A stretch of 64,000 bases of DNA, taken from JAMQPK01 sp963782595 (GTDB lineage Bacteria; Acidobacteriota; Vicinamibacteria; Vicinamibacterales; JAMQPK01). The stretch lies in the NCBI GenBank assembly GCA_963782595.1, contig CAWAKJ010000002.1:992001-1056000 (forward strand), written 5' to 3'. The notes below the pieces were generated by a model. It saw nothing but the letters and a program-made list of their open reading frames with translations, did no database searches and was not told where the DNA came from. Of this stretch, positions 34,301-43,516 are shown one piece after another (position 1 is the stretch's first letter; each line of letters opens with the position of its first letter). The position numbers and the translations under genes are program-made.

Positions 34301-37300
34301 CGTTCACCGCCGTTCCCGTCATCGTCTTGCTGCCGGTCAGCGCCGGGGCTGTGCCATCACTCACGCTGGTCGCGATCGTGAAGCCACTATTGAAGTTGGT
34401 CGCCGGCGTGAAGGTGAGGCCAGCCATGAGGCTATTGACGTTGGCGAGCGCACCGCTCGCGGTCCAGACGCCGGCCGCGAAGGTGGACGTAACCGTGCCC
34501 GATGTGCCGGTGTTCAAGCTGCCGGCTGCCGGGTTGGAGAGCGTCAAGGTCGCGGTGACGTTGGGGCTGTCCCCGTCCGTGACCACGATGTCGGTCAGAT
34601 TGAGCGCGGTATCTTCCGTGTAGGTATCCGCCGCACTCAGATTAGTCGCCGTCGGCGGATCGTTGACCGCCGTTCCCGTCATCGTCTTGCTGCCGGTCAC
34701 TGCCGGGGCCGTGCCATCGCTCACGCTTGTTGCGATCGTGAAGCCACTAGTGAAGTTGGTCGCCGGCGTGAAGGTGAGGCCTGCCAGGAGCGCATTGATA
34801 TTGGCGAGGACGCCGCTCGCGGTCCAAACGCCGGCCGCGAAGGTGGACGTAACTGCACCCGATGTGCCGGTGTTCAAGCTGCCCGCCGCTACGTCGGAGA
34901 GTGTCAGGGTCGCGATGACATTCGGGCTGTCCGGGTCGGTGATCACGATGTCGCTCAGGTTGAGCGCCACGTTCTCGGTGTAGGTCTCCGCCGCGCTCAG
35001 ATTGGTGGCTGTTGGCGCATCGTTCACTGCCGTACCGGTCATCGTCTTGCTGCCGGTCACCGCCGGGGCGACGCCGTCACTCACGCTGGTCGCAATCGTG
35101 AAGCCACCATTGAAGTTGGTCACCGGCGTGAAAGTCAGCCCCGCTAACAACGTGTTGACATTGGCGAGCGCACCGCTCGCGGTCCAGACACCCGCTGCGA
35201 AGGTGGACGTAACCGGGCCCGACGTGCCGGTGTTCAAGCTGCCGGCCGCCGGGTTCGAGAGCGTCAAGGTCGCGGTGACGTTGGGGCTATCCCCGTCGGC
35301 CACCACGATGTCGGTCAGATTGAGTGCGGTATCTTCCGTGTAGGTCTCCGCCGCACTCGGATTGGTGGCCGTCGGCGCATCGTTCACCGCCGTCCCTGTC
35401 ATCGTCTTACTGCCAGTCACTGCCGGGGCTACGCCATCGCTCACGCTGGTCGCAATCGTAAAGCCACTAGTAGAGTTTGCGGCCGGCGTAAAGGTGAGGC
35501 CTGCCAGGAGGCTATTGACGTTGGCGAGCGCACCGCTCGCCGTCCAGACACCCGCTGCGAAAGTGGACGTGACCGGGCCCGACGTGCCGTTGTTCAAGCT
35601 GCCGGCTGCCGGGTTCGAGAGCGTCAAGGTCGCGGTGACGTTGGGGCTATCCCCGTCGGTCACCACGATGTCAGTCAGATTGAGCGCGTTATCTTCCGTG
35701 TAGGTTTCCGCCGCACTCAGATTGGTGGCCGTTGGCGCATCGTTCACCGCCGTCCCGGTCATCGTCTTGCTGCCGGTCACCGCCGGGGCGACGCCATCGC
35801 TGACGCTGATCCCAATCGTAAAGCTACTGGAGAAGTTGGACGCCGGGGTGAAGGTCAGTCCGGCGAGCAAACTGTTGACGTTCGCCACTGCGCCACTCGC
35901 GGTCCAGACGCCGGTGCCCGCGTTAAAGGTCGAGGTGACCGTCCCGGCAGTCGCCGTGTTCAAGCTGCCGGCGGCCAGGGCAGACAGCGTCAAGGTCGCG
36001 GTGACGTTGGGGCTGTCCAGGTCCGTCACGACGATGTCGATCAGGTTGAGCGGCGTGTCCTCTGTGTAGGTCTCCGCCGCGCTCAGATTGCTCGCCGTCG
36101 GGGCGTCGTTCACCGCCGTCGCCGTTATGGTCTTACTGCCGGTCACCGCCGACGTGCCGTCACTCACGCTGGTCGCGATCGTGAAGGGACTGCTGAAGTT
36201 GGATGCCGGGTTGAAACTCACACCCGCCAGCGCCAGGTTGACGTCGGTCACCAGGCCGCTCGCGCTCCATACGCCGGTGCTTGCATTGAAGGTTGAGGTG
36301 ACCGTGCCCGTCGTGGCGGTGGTCAGACTGCCGGCCGACAGGTTTGACAGTGTCAAGGTCGCCGTCACGGTCGTGCTGTCCGGGTCGGTCACGACGATAT
36401 TGATCAGGTTGAGCGCCGTGTCCTCGGTGTAGGTTTCCGCCGCACTGAGATTGGTGGCCGTCGGTGCGTTGTTCACCGCCGTGCCGGTCATCGTCTTGCT
36501 GCCGGTCACCGCCGACGTGCCGTCACTCACGCTGGTCGCGATCGTGAAACTACTGGTGAAATTGGCTGCCGGGTTGAAGCTCACCCCGGCGAGCAGCGTA
36601 TTGACGTTGGCCAGCGAGCCGCTCGCGCTCCACACGCCGGTGCTCGCATTGAAGGTTGACGTGACCGCACCCGACGTGCCGGTGGTCAAGCTGCCGGCTG
36701 TCAGGTTCGAGAGTGTCAAGGTCGCGGTGACATTCGAGCTGTCGACGTCGGTCACCACGATGTTGATCAGATTAAGGGCCGTGTCTTCGGTGTAGGTTTC
36801 TGGCGCACTGAGATTGGTGGCTGTCGGCGCATCGTTCACCGCTGTGCCGCTCATCGTCTTGCTGCCCGTCACGGCCGGGGCCACGCCATCGCTCACGCTG
36901 GTCGCGATCGTGAAGTTACTACTGAAGTTGGTCGCCGGCGTGAAGGTCAGCCCGGCTAGCAATGTGTTGACGCTGGCGAGGGCGCCGCTCGCGGTCCACA
37001 CACCCGTGCCCGCGGTGTAGGTAGAGGTGACCGTACCCGACGTGGCTGTGTTCAAGCTACCTGCCGCCGCGTTGGACAACGTCAAGGTCGCGGTGACATT
37101 CGGGCTGTCCACGTCGGTCACGACGATATCGATCAGATTGAGCGCTGTCTCCTCGGTATAGGTCTCCGCCGCGCTCAGATTCGTGGCCGTTGGCGCATCG
37201 TTCACCGCCGTGCCAGTCATCGTCTTACTGCCGGTCACCGCCGGGGCCACGCCGTCACTCACGCTGGTCGCGATGGTGAAGCCACTATTGAAGTTGGTCG

Positions 37301-37709
37301 CCGGCGTAAAGGTCAGCCCTGCCAGCAATGTGTTGACGCTGGCGAGGGCGCCGCTCACGGTCCACACACCCGTCGCCGCAGTGTAGGTCGAGGTGACCGC
37401 ACCCGACGTGGCTGTGTTCAAGCTACCTGCCGCCGCGTTGGACAACGTCAAAGTCGCAGTGACGTTCGGGCTGTCCGCGTCGGTCACCACGATGTTGATC
37501 AGGTTGAGCGGGGCATCTTCCGTGTAGGTCTCCGCCGCACTCAGATTGGTGGCCGTCGGCGGGTTGTTCGGTGCTCCGGCCGTTGTGAACGACCAAGTCG
37601 GTCCGTTCACCGTCTGCACACCATCGCTAACGGCTGCGTACCACTCGGTACTGGGTGTTCGCCGCGCGGCCGGACCAGGAAGTCGTCGTGTTTGTCCCGG
37701 ACGCCACAT
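31371..37709 (-). CDS. Giant surface protein 1, C-terminal segment (cadherin-like stalk)
   Basis: As sequenced this is a separate 2,112-residue frame, but its first ~20 residues are out-of-frame noise. Coding really continues from the segment at 37627-42252 through a one-base insertion at about 37640-37650 (TQY joins EWYAAVSDG). It encodes twelve ~120-residue repeats (ATNLSAAETYTED ... FTIATSVSDGVAP) and two further cadherin-like units (TISDVTNQSTTEE, TISDIGNQSTNEG). Two or three terminal beta domains follow (ILSPNGGERLFTGSPFMIQW, LTWTHNVGTATFPVTFEIA, WVVTGPATTQMRARLTW). The last type is also found at the C-terminus of the choice-of-anchor B protein (43995-46049). The segment is Thr/Ser/Asn-rich with almost no Cys, as in extracellular stalks. 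Confidence 0.85.
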   Translation of the reverse strand: MWRPGQTRRLPGPAARRTPSTEWYAAVSDGVQTVNGPTWSFTTAGAPNNPPTATNLSAAETYTEDAPLNLINIVVTDADSPNVTATLTLSNAAAGSLNTATSGAVTSTYTAATGVWTVSGALASVNTLLAGLTFTPATNFNSGFTIATSVSDGVAPAVTGSKTMTGTAVNDAPTATNLSAAETYTEETALNLIDIVVTDVDSPNVTATLTLSNAAAGSLNTATSGTVTSTYTAGTGVWTASGALASVNTLLAGLTFTPATNFSSNFTIATSVSDGVAPAVTGSKTMSGTAVNDAPTATNLSAPETYTEDTALNLINIVVTDVDSSNVTATLTLSNLTAGSLTTGTSGAVTSTFNASTGVWSASGSLANVNTLLAGVSFNPAANFTSSFTIATSVSDGTSAVTGSKTMTGTAVNNAPTATNLSAAETYTEDTALNLINIVVTDPDSTTVTATLTLSNLSAGSLTTATTGTVTSTFNASTGVWSASGLVTDVNLALAGVSFNPASNFSSPFTIATSVSDGTSAVTGSKTITATAVNDAPTASNLSAAETYTEDTPLNLIDIVVTDLDSPNVTATLTLSALAAGSLNTATAGTVTSTFNAGTGVWTASGAVANVNSLLAGLTFTPASNFSSSFTIGISVSDGVAPAVTGSKTMTGTAVNDAPTATNLSAAETYTEDNALNLTDIVVTDGDSPNVTATLTLSNPAAGSLNNGTSGPVTSTFAAGVWTASGALANVNSLLAGLTFTPAANSTSGFTIATSVSDGVAPAVTGSKTMTGTAVNDAPTATNPSAAETYTEDTALNLTDIVVADGDSPNVTATLTLSNPAAGSLNTGTSGPVTSTFAAGVWTASGALANVNTLLAGLTFTPVTNFNGGFTIATSVSDGVAPAVTGSKTMTGTAVNDAPTATNLSAAETYTENVALNLSDIVITDPDSPNVIATLTLSDVAAGSLNTGTSGAVTSTFAAGVWTASGVLANINALLAGLTFTPATNFTSGFTIATSVSDGTAPAVTGSKTMTGTAVNDPPTATNLSAADTYTEDTALNLTDIVVTDGDSPNVTATLTLSNPAAGSLNTGTSGTVTSTFAAGVWTASGALANVNSLMAGLTFTPATNFNSGFTIATSVSDGTAPALTGSKTMTGTAVNDAPTATNLSAAETYTEETALNLIDIVVTDVDSANVTATLTLSTMAAGSLNTGTSGAVTSTFSAGVWTASGALANVNTLLAGLTFTPATNFTSGFTIATSVSDGAAPAVTGGKTITGTAVNDPPTATNLSAAETYSENVALNLTDIVIADVDSANVTATLTLSNAAAGSLNTGASGAVTSTYTGTGVWIASGGMVDVNTLLAGLTFTPAANFTASFTIATSVSDGVAPAVTGNKTMTGTAVNDAPTATNLSAAETYTEDTALNLADIVVADGDSPNVTATLTLSNPAAGSLNTGTSGPVTSTFAAGVWTASGALANVNTLLAGLTFTPATNFNGGFTIATSVSDGIAPALIGSKTMTGTAVNDPPTISDVTNQSTTEETATGAIAFTVGDTETAAGALTVTGSSDNQTLVPNANILPGGSGANRTVTITPAANQSGSATITVTVNDSTTGTSDTFTLTVTTVADTPSVTNAATNEDTQTTSGLVISRNVADSADVTHFKITGITNGSLYRNNGTTAVTNGTFLTFAEANAGLKFTPALNSTTNGSFTVQASTSAVDAGLGGGTVSGTITVTSVNDLPTISDIGNQSTNEGVATGAIGFTVGDVETAAATLTVSGSSDNQTLVPNTSFVFGGSGTARTVAITPAANQSGTATITIAVSDGLVSTFDTFVLNVAAAGVGPTVQILSPNGGERLFTGSPFMIQWNATPGAAALGTFSVQYSTNNGTFLAVPGCTNLGAAMRQCMWATPIITTLGRLRVIATDTAGQSSTDDSDATFSVVSGSPSVTVNNPSGGSMVIGTVAALTWTHNVGTATFPVTFEIAISRNSTTGPWEVIASNVPQATATTGRFDWTVVGPTSRSVRFRVRPTNLTVQGTSRSNLAIANPSLALLYPARSVTLRIGRRATFLWLTNLGSTETVKIEVSRDAGVTWEPVAESVPANLIGTYGWVVTGPATTQMRARLTWNRNPAVSTASSANNRITP
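33207..37560 (-). repeat. Twelve tandem ~360-bp repeats coding for cadherin-like domains
   Basis: The conserved start ATNLSAAETYTE recurs every 360-369 bp, near 37555, 37187, 36819, 36456, 36093, 35727, 35367, 35007, 34647, 34287, 33927 and 33567. Units are about 120 codons with some 3-9 bp length variants. Several neighbouring units are nearly identical at the DNA level, so recent duplication or gene conversion is likely and the copy number could be mis-assembled. Confidence 0.88.
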
Positions 37710-40700
37710 TGTTGTTCGTCGCGATTGCGGCGAACGGCGTCATGTTGTAATCGAGCACGAACTGGCTGTCGCCGTCCGTCTCGAACTGTCCGGCTCCTCC
37801 AAGGCGCGTAGGCGAGTACGTGTATACGTAGATCTTGTTCTCGCTCGGTTTGAACGTCATGTACCGCAGCCAGCCGTCACCTCCCAATTGCCGGCTCTGG
37901 TAGTCGGACAGGAGCTGATGCACCGGCCGACCACACGAATTCAAATCGGTTTTCCTCGCCTCGCCGGGATAGTGTCCATTCAACACCATGAACACATTGC
38001 AGTTGTTGACGATCAAATTGTTCCAGACGTTCGCTGCGGAGGTTCCATCAGTCGTGCGGTTCAGGATCGGGCCTCGTTCGGCGTTGGTATTGAGGAACAG
38101 GTGCGTTGCGATGATCGCGCGCCGGTTCGGGTACGCGGCCAGCACCCGGTTCGCCCAGGCCACTGCATATCCCGGCATGTCGTACTCAAGATGGATGACG
38201 ACGAAATCCATCCCGCCGGCTGTGAACAGCGAGAAGTTGTTCTTGTTCTGTCGGTTGATGGGATCGGTGAAGCCGAAAAGGTTTTGACCGAGATACCCGC
38301 CGTACCAGGGATTGCCCTGCATACGCGACAGCGGGAAGTACTGATCATAGAATGTGGCCACGCCCGCCGAGCTCATATCGTGGTTGCCCGGAGCGATACC
38401 ATACGGGACTTTGGGCACCGCGTTATCCAACACGTCCATGCTCGCGTCCGCGTTCTGCCACTCCACTTCCTGAGCGTCGATGTGCTCGACGATATCGCCG
38501 AGGTGGGAGACGAACACGGTATTCAATGTTGATCGGCTGCTGACGATCCAGTTTGTCTGTGCGGTGAAGGTCGGCGCGTTGGCCGGATTGTCCACGTAGT
38601 GCTGGGTATCTGGCAGTGCGACGATCGTGAAATCGGGCGCCGGGGTCGCGGATGTGGACCGGCCGAAGAAGGTGACGTCCACCGCAGTGAGATCAGGATC
38701 GGACACGTTGACGCTCAGCGTCGGCGACGTGGTCTGGCCCGTTGCGCCATTTGCAGGAGAGTTCAGGAGCGGCTGGTTCGGCGCCCGATTGACCACGAGG
38801 TCGAACGGCGCTCCAGTTGTCCGCGTCCAGCCGGTACCGGTAATGGTGCCATTCACCGGGTTTGGCGTCGAGTCGTTGACGGTTGTCCCCGTGGCTTCGT
38901 TGAGACCCCAGCGCGCGACGAGATCCGGCGCGCTCGTGATCTGCTGGTTGATGTTCGCCTGAATCTCGCCAAGCGACAACGCGCGATTCCAAATTCGGGC
39001 TTCGTCGATTACGCCGGCAAAGAAACCGCCGGCCGGAGCTACGCCCGACTGAAGGGACTGCAGGGCAGAGCCGATAGCCGCATGCTGGATGCTGTCAAAT
39101 CTCGGTATGGCCCCTCCCTCGCTCTGCTCCTTCTCGAGCACTCCATCGAGGTACAGCCGCCAGGTAGTTCCGTCGTAGGTTGCTGCGGCGTGATGCCAGG
39201 CCGTCGAACTGACCAGAATCGGCGTCACCCCGGAGACCGGATGGTTTACACCAGGGGTAGGCGTGCCATTGGTGTCCTCGAAGTCGGCTATGAGGACACC
39301 AGTCAGACTGTTGATTCCAAGGAAATAGTTCATGTCGACGTTCGAATTGTCGGACTGAGCTCTTCCCTTTGTGAGCAGGGGAATCCCGAGACCTGTCGTC
39401 GTCGCATCGTTGAAGCCCCCGGATCCGGTGCCTGTTCCCACACCAGTGCCCGTGCGCTTGAACCACGCCTCGAGCGTAAACGTCGAAACGCCGAGCCCCG
39501 GTGCTGCACCGAACGTGACATACGCATTCGTCCCGGCGAAGTCGATCGCGTTGTTCGGTTCCACGGGATTGACCGTCACGATGAGGTCATCGAAGCCGCT
39601 CAACTCGCTGTCATTCGCCGTCAACCGCAAGGTGTAGGTGCCAAGTGCTGAGAACGTGGCGGTCGTGGCGGCCGTCGTGGCGTCGGCGAATGTGACTGTT
39701 CCGGTAGTGGGGCTCAGGTTGCTCCATGTGGTAGTGACGTCGGGACCCGGAAAACCGTCGTCCGCGATAGATGCCGAAAGAGTCACTGGGCCCGGCATCG
39801 TGGTGGACTGATCCGCTCCCGCATTGACAACCGGCGGCAGGTTACCTGATGCAGACGTCACCGTGATGCGGACCGTATCGCTGCGCACGAACTGGCCGTC
39901 GTTAGCGGTCAGCTGCAGCTCGTACACACCTTGCACGGGAAAGCCGATGGACGTCGCCGGCGAGCTCGGGCTACCGAAGGTTGCCACTGCCGTTCCAGGG
40001 CCGCTCAACTGGCTCCACGTCGCTGTGACGAAGCCGTCGTCAGTGACGCTGCCGTTCAGTGCCGCCGCTCCGGATGCGACTGTTTGATCCGCTCCCGCGT
40101 TCACTATTGGTGGGTCATTGCCTGGCGTGCCGTGTACCGTGCCTGTGCCCAAATCGGTGAATGTCTGTCCGGGGATCGGAAAGAACTGCCAGTCGTAACT
40201 GTTTTCGTGCAACGTGAACTTCATGATGCCGTGGGTCGCACTATTCCGGACCACGCTCGCTGCATGAAGGTTGGGGAACGCTCCGCTTAAGGGTATGCCT
40301 CCCGTTCCGATCACGAACGACCGGATGCCGAATGCCGGATCGAGTGCACCGGACGCGTCGATGGGATCCAGCCGCTCGTAGTTGTGCCAGTGGCCGCCGA
40401 GCCAGATGTCCACGCCGTAGTCGTACAGCACCTGCCACAGCGGTTGAATGAACGCGTGCGTCGCGGCGCTGCTGCTCGAACTATAAAGTGGCCTGTGCCA
40501 CATCGCGATGATGTTGTTCGTAGGACTCGCTGCCAGGTCCGCTTTCAGCCACTGCTCCTGCGCAGAACCCGCGGCGCATCCGTTGTTGTTCCAGAGCCCT
40601 GATCCGCACTCGCTGTTGAGGACCACGATGTGCCAGTTCCCGAGGTTGTAGCTGTAGTAGCCTCCGGCGCGATCGCCCGCCGGTCCGTTCTGAACGCCGA

Positions 40701-42252
40701 CGCCGTTGAAGTAGTCGTAGTAGGGTGTCGCGTTCGGCGTGTTGTAGTCATGATTCCCTGTGACCGGCCGCGTTCGTGCCTTGTGGCGCCCCCAGAGTGG
40801 GTTATAGCAATTCGCAAACTGTGCCGCGGTACCGTCCTCGTACGCGGTGTCACCAAGCGTAAAGACGGTGCCGGGCAGGCTGTCCAGGAGCGTCGCAGTC
40901 GCCTGTGGGGCAGAGATGTTGACGGCCGGGTTGGTGACGCAATCGGGCGCGATGTCCCCAGCGCCGACGAGCTCGGCACCGACGCTGACCGTCATCTCAT
41001 CAGAAGCCGACTTCGCGCCGTCGTCCGCGGTCAACCGCAGGACGTACACGCCAACGTGTGTGAAGGTCGCTGTGGTGCTCGCGGAAGCCGCGTTCGCAAA
41101 CGCCACCGTGCCGGGTCCGCTGACCTTTGTCCAAAGGACGCCGAACGGCCCGTCATCTGTGGCGGCTCCGCTTAACGTCGCGAACTCCGAAAGCGAGATC
41201 CTGCGGTCTGGTCCCGCGGTCACAATCGGTGTCTGGTTCAGTGATGCGAGCGGCGTCGCCGTCGCTTCGTTCGACGGACCCGACACGTTTCCGAACGCGT
41301 CGACAGCGGTCACGACGTAGAAGTAGGGCGTGCCATTCGTGAGGCCGAGGTCGAGATAAGTGGCCGATGTCACGAGCGTCGAGCCGTTCACGGGCGTGCC
41401 CGCGAGGGACACAGGGCTCGACGTGCTGCGATACACGTTGTACCCGGCGAGATCCGACTCACTATTGGCCGTCCAGTTCAACGAAACACGCGCATTGTTC
41501 GGCTGTGCGGTGAGTCCCTGTGGCGCTGACGGTACGGCCGCATAGATTGGGAACGGGTAGCCTGCCGTCCATGTTGGCGGCGATGCGGACCCGCTGCCGT
41601 TGATGGACCTCGCGGTACTGACGACGGTTGTTCCCGATGCTTCGTTTAATGCCCAGCGTCCGATGAGTCCAGTAGCCGAAACGATTTCCTCAAACCTGTT
41701 GTCTCGAATCTGCTCGAGACTTCGCGCATGGTCCCAGATGCGGACTTCGTCGAGAATTCCGGCGAAGAATCCTGACGCAGCCGGATTTGTGCCCGACTGG
41801 AATGCAGTCCCGATTGCCGCGTGCTGAATGCTGTCAAAACGTGGCGTGGTGCCGCCAGCCGACGTTGTGCTCTCGAGTGCACCGTCCAGATAGATACGCC
41901 AATTGGTCCCGTCGTAGGTTGCAGCCGCATGGTGCCACGCGGTCGTACTGATCGGAATCGGCGTCACACCGGATGCGGGGTGGTTTACACCCCCGGGGGT
42001 ATCCTCGAAGTCGGTCACGAGGACGCCGGTTACATCGTTGATTCCCAGGAAATAGTTCATGTCCTGGTTCGAGCCATCCGCTTGAGCCCTGCCCTTGGTG
42101 ATGAGCGGGATTGCGAGAGCGTTGTTTCCAGTCGCGGTGCCATCGAAGCCCAACGCTCCAGGTACTGGTTCCAGTACCGTGCCCCGTTCGTTTGAACCAG
42201 GTTTCGAGCGTGAAGGTTTGAACTCCGAGTCCACCCAGGCCCGCGACCTCAC
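37627..42252 (-). CDS. Giant surface protein 1, middle segment (LamG, FN3, PKD, two phosphoesterase domains)
   Basis: 1,541 residues as sequenced; the first ~35 are out of frame. In order: rest of the second LamG domain (ALAIPLITKGRAQADG, WHHAAATYDGTNWRIYLDG) and an FN3 domain (VSLNWTANSESDLAGYNVYR). A PKD-like domain (TAGPDRRISLSEFATLSG) follows. Next is calcineurin-like domain A with all metal motifs (GAGDIAPDC, GDTAYEDG, GNHDYNTP, MWHRPLYS, GGHWHNYER). Then two PKD-like domains, a third LamG domain, and calcineurin-like domain B (VALPDTQHYV, SHLGDIVEHID, APGNHDMSS, THLFL, NGHYPGEA). In domain B the last motif lacks its second His. The stop at 37627 is caused by the insertion at about 37645. 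Predicted to be outside the cell. Confidence 0.85.
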   Translation of the reverse strand: MRSRAWVDSEFKPSRSKPGSNERGTVLEPVPGALGFDGTATGNNALAIPLITKGRAQADGSNQDMNYFLGINDVTGVLVTDFEDTPGGVNHPASGVTPIPISTTAWHHAAATYDGTNWRIYLDGALESTTSAGGTTPRFDSIQHAAIGTAFQSGTNPAASGFFAGILDEVRIWDHARSLEQIRDNRFEEIVSATGLIGRWALNEASGTTVVSTARSINGSGSASPPTWTAGYPFPIYAAVPSAPQGLTAQPNNARVSLNWTANSESDLAGYNVYRSTSSPVSLAGTPVNGSTLVTSATYLDLGLTNGTPYFYVVTAVDAFGNVSGPSNEATATPLASLNQTPIVTAGPDRRISLSEFATLSGAATDDGPFGVLWTKVSGPGTVAFANAASASTTATFTHVGVYVLRLTADDGAKSASDEMTVSVGAELVGAGDIAPDCVTNPAVNISAPQATATLLDSLPGTVFTLGDTAYEDGTAAQFANCYNPLWGRHKARTRPVTGNHDYNTPNATPYYDYFNGVGVQNGPAGDRAGGYYSYNLGNWHIVVLNSECGSGLWNNNGCAAGSAQEQWLKADLAASPTNNIIAMWHRPLYSSSSSAATHAFIQPLWQVLYDYGVDIWLGGHWHNYERLDPIDASGALDPAFGIRSFVIGTGGIPLSGAFPNLHAASVVRNSATHGIMKFTLHENSYDWQFFPIPGQTFTDLGTGTVHGTPGNDPPIVNAGADQTVASGAAALNGSVTDDGFVTATWSQLSGPGTAVATFGSPSSPATSIGFPVQGVYELQLTANDGQFVRSDTVRITVTSASGNLPPVVNAGADQSTTMPGPVTLSASIADDGFPGPDVTTTWSNLSPTTGTVTFADATTAATTATFSALGTYTLRLTANDSELSGFDDLIVTVNPVEPNNAIDFAGTNAYVTFGAAPGLGVSTFTLEAWFKRTGTGVGTGTGSGGFNDATTTGLGIPLLTKGRAQSDNSNVDMNYFLGINSLTGVLIADFEDTNGTPTPGVNHPVSGVTPILVSSTAWHHAAATYDGTTWRLYLDGVLEKEQSEGGAIPRFDSIQHAAIGSALQSLQSGVAPAGGFFAGVIDEARIWNRALSLGEIQANINQQITSAPDLVARWGLNEATGTTVNDSTPNPVNGTITGTGWTRTTGAPFDLVVNRAPNQPLLNSPANGATGQTTSPTLSVNVSDPDLTAVDVTFFGRSTSATPAPDFTIVALPDTQHYVDNPANAPTFTAQTNWIVSSRSTLNTVFVSHLGDIVEHIDAQEVEWQNADASMDVLDNAVPKVPYGIAPGNHDMSSAGVATFYDQYFPLSRMQGNPWYGGYLGQNLFGFTDPINRQNKNNFSLFTAGGMDFVVIHLEYDMPGYAVAWANRVLAAYPNRRAIIATHLFLNTNAERGPILNRTTDGTSAANVWNNLIVNNCNVFMVLNGHYPGEARKTDLNSCGRPVHQLLSDYQSRQLGGDGWLRYMTFKPSENKIYVYTYSPTRLGGAGQFETDGDSQFVLDYNMTPFAAIATNNNVASGTNTTTSWSGRAANTQYRVVRSR

Positions 42253-43411
42253 CGAAGCTCACATATTGGTTGGCGCCGTTGAACTCCATTCCCGCGCCCG
42301 CCGCCACATGCGGCGTCGCGGCAACGCTCAACGACGCCGTTGACTGATTCGAGGATGTGTCTATCGCTCTGGCGGCGTAGGTGTACGGCGTGCCGTTGAC
42401 GACGGTCGTGTCGGTGAAGATCGGGCTGGCGAGCAGCGAGACATTTAGCGGAGTGCCAGACCCGTTTCGGTAGACGTTGTAGCCAGCCACGTCCAGTTCG
42501 GCGTTCTCGGGCCACGCAATGGTCACACGTCCGTTGCCGCTATCCGCAGTTAGGGTCTGTGGCGCCCCTGGTGTCCCCGGAATATCACGCACGACCCACA
42601 GCGGCAATCCGCCGGTGGCGCCGGCCAGCGTCCCATTGGGACGGCCGGTCAAGGAGTTCACCGCGGTCGTTCCCGCGCCATCATTCAAGGCCCAACGGCC
42701 AATCAGGCCTGGCGCAAAGAGCAGGGGCTGGTTCATCGTTGCGCCGATGTCGGCGCCCGCACGCGCTACGTTCCAGATACGAACTTCGTCGATGGTACCG
42801 CTGAAGAACCCTGCGGCAGCGCCGGTGGATGTGAGCGAGGTTCCGACCGCGGCGTGCTGGATACTCGTGAACTCTGGTATCGGTGCGCCCGCAAGCGCCA
42901 ACGTGTGGTCAAGCGCACCGTCAAGATAGAGACGCCACGTCGAACCGTCGTATGTAACGGCCGCGTGATGCCAAACTCCGGTGGTAATGGTCGCATTCCC
43001 CGTAACCGGGTGGTTTCCGCCGCCGGCATTGTTCTCGAAGTCAGCGGCCAGCTTTCCGCCACTGATTCCGAGGAAGTAATTCATATTCAGGTTCGCGGGC
43101 GTTTCGGCCTGCGCTCCTCCTTTTGTCAGAAGAGGAATCGCTGCCGCCAGTCCACCGTTGCCGGTACCGGTTGCCACGCCGCCGCCGGTCCAGTTGAACC
43201 ACAACTCCAGAGTGAAGTTCCTTGCATTCAAGCTTGGAGCAGCACCAAATGTAATCCGGTCGTCGACCCCGTCGAAGATGAGCGCATTGCGGACCGTGGC
43301 TCCCTGGCCGCTGGGATGCCCACCTGACATCAGCGCAAGGAACGCCAGAACAAGGACGGCCACGCACGCGCGAGTCACACGCCTGGATTTCGCGCAGTCA
43401 AATTGCGTCAT
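41834..43411 (-). CDS. Giant surface protein 1, N-terminal segment (signal peptide, LamG, FN3)
   Basis: Start ATG 43411, preceded by AAAGGA. A Sec signal peptide spans about residues 8-35 (VTRACVAVLVLAFLALMSGG). The first LamG domain (about 42-250) shows DDRITFGAAPSLNARNFTLE, WHHAAVTYDGSTWRLYLDG and IDEVRIWNVAR. An FN3 domain (RVTIAWPENAELDVAGYNVY) and the start of the second LamG domain (MEFNGANQYVSFGEVAG) follow. Coding leaves this frame at about 42150-42185 through a net +1 change, after WFKRTGHGTGTST; the rest to 41834 is noise. Over the whole gene (31371-43411, about 4,013 codons) N-terminal domain order is the same as in giant protein 2. Confidence 0.83.
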   Translation of the reverse strand: MTQFDCAKSRRVTRACVAVLVLAFLALMSGGHPSGQGATVRNALIFDGVDDRITFGAAPSLNARNFTLELWFNWTGGGVATGTGNGGLAAAIPLLTKGGAQAETPANLNMNYFLGISGGKLAADFENNAGGGNHPVTGNATITTGVWHHAAVTYDGSTWRLYLDGALDHTLALAGAPIPEFTSIQHAAVGTSLTSTGAAAGFFSGTIDEVRIWNVARAGADIGATMNQPLLFAPGLIGRWALNDGAGTTAVNSLTGRPNGTLAGATGGLPLWVVRDIPGTPGAPQTLTADSGNGRVTIAWPENAELDVAGYNVYRNGSGTPLNVSLLASPIFTDTTVVNGTPYTYAARAIDTSSNQSTASLSVAATPHVAAGAGMEFNGANQYVSFGEVAGLGGLGVQTFTLETWFKRTGHGTGTSTWSVGLRWHRDWKQRSRNPAHHQGQGSSGWLEPGHELFPGNQRCNRRPRDRLRGYPRGCKPPRIRCDADSDQYDRVAPCGCNLRRDQLAYLSGRCTREHNVGWRHHATF

Positions 43412-43516
43412 CGAGTACGTCCTTTACTGTTCGAGTGCGAAGGCCGGTTAGGGCAAATGATGGAATTGGCCCGGACTATTCCGAAGGTTTTGCGCGAAGT
43501 CTAGGGGGTTGGTGCG

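Noticed and set aside
33559..37386. A row of ~113-residue open frames on the + strand with 360-bp period
   Set aside because: They are antisense to the cadherin-like repeats of giant gene 1 and only mirror its codon bias and period; no ribosome sites or own domains.
37627..37709. Programmed frameshift in giant gene 1
   Set aside because: No slippery heptamer is seen; comparison with the paralogue shows a simple extra base (TACCGAG versus TACGAG), more like an error or mutation.
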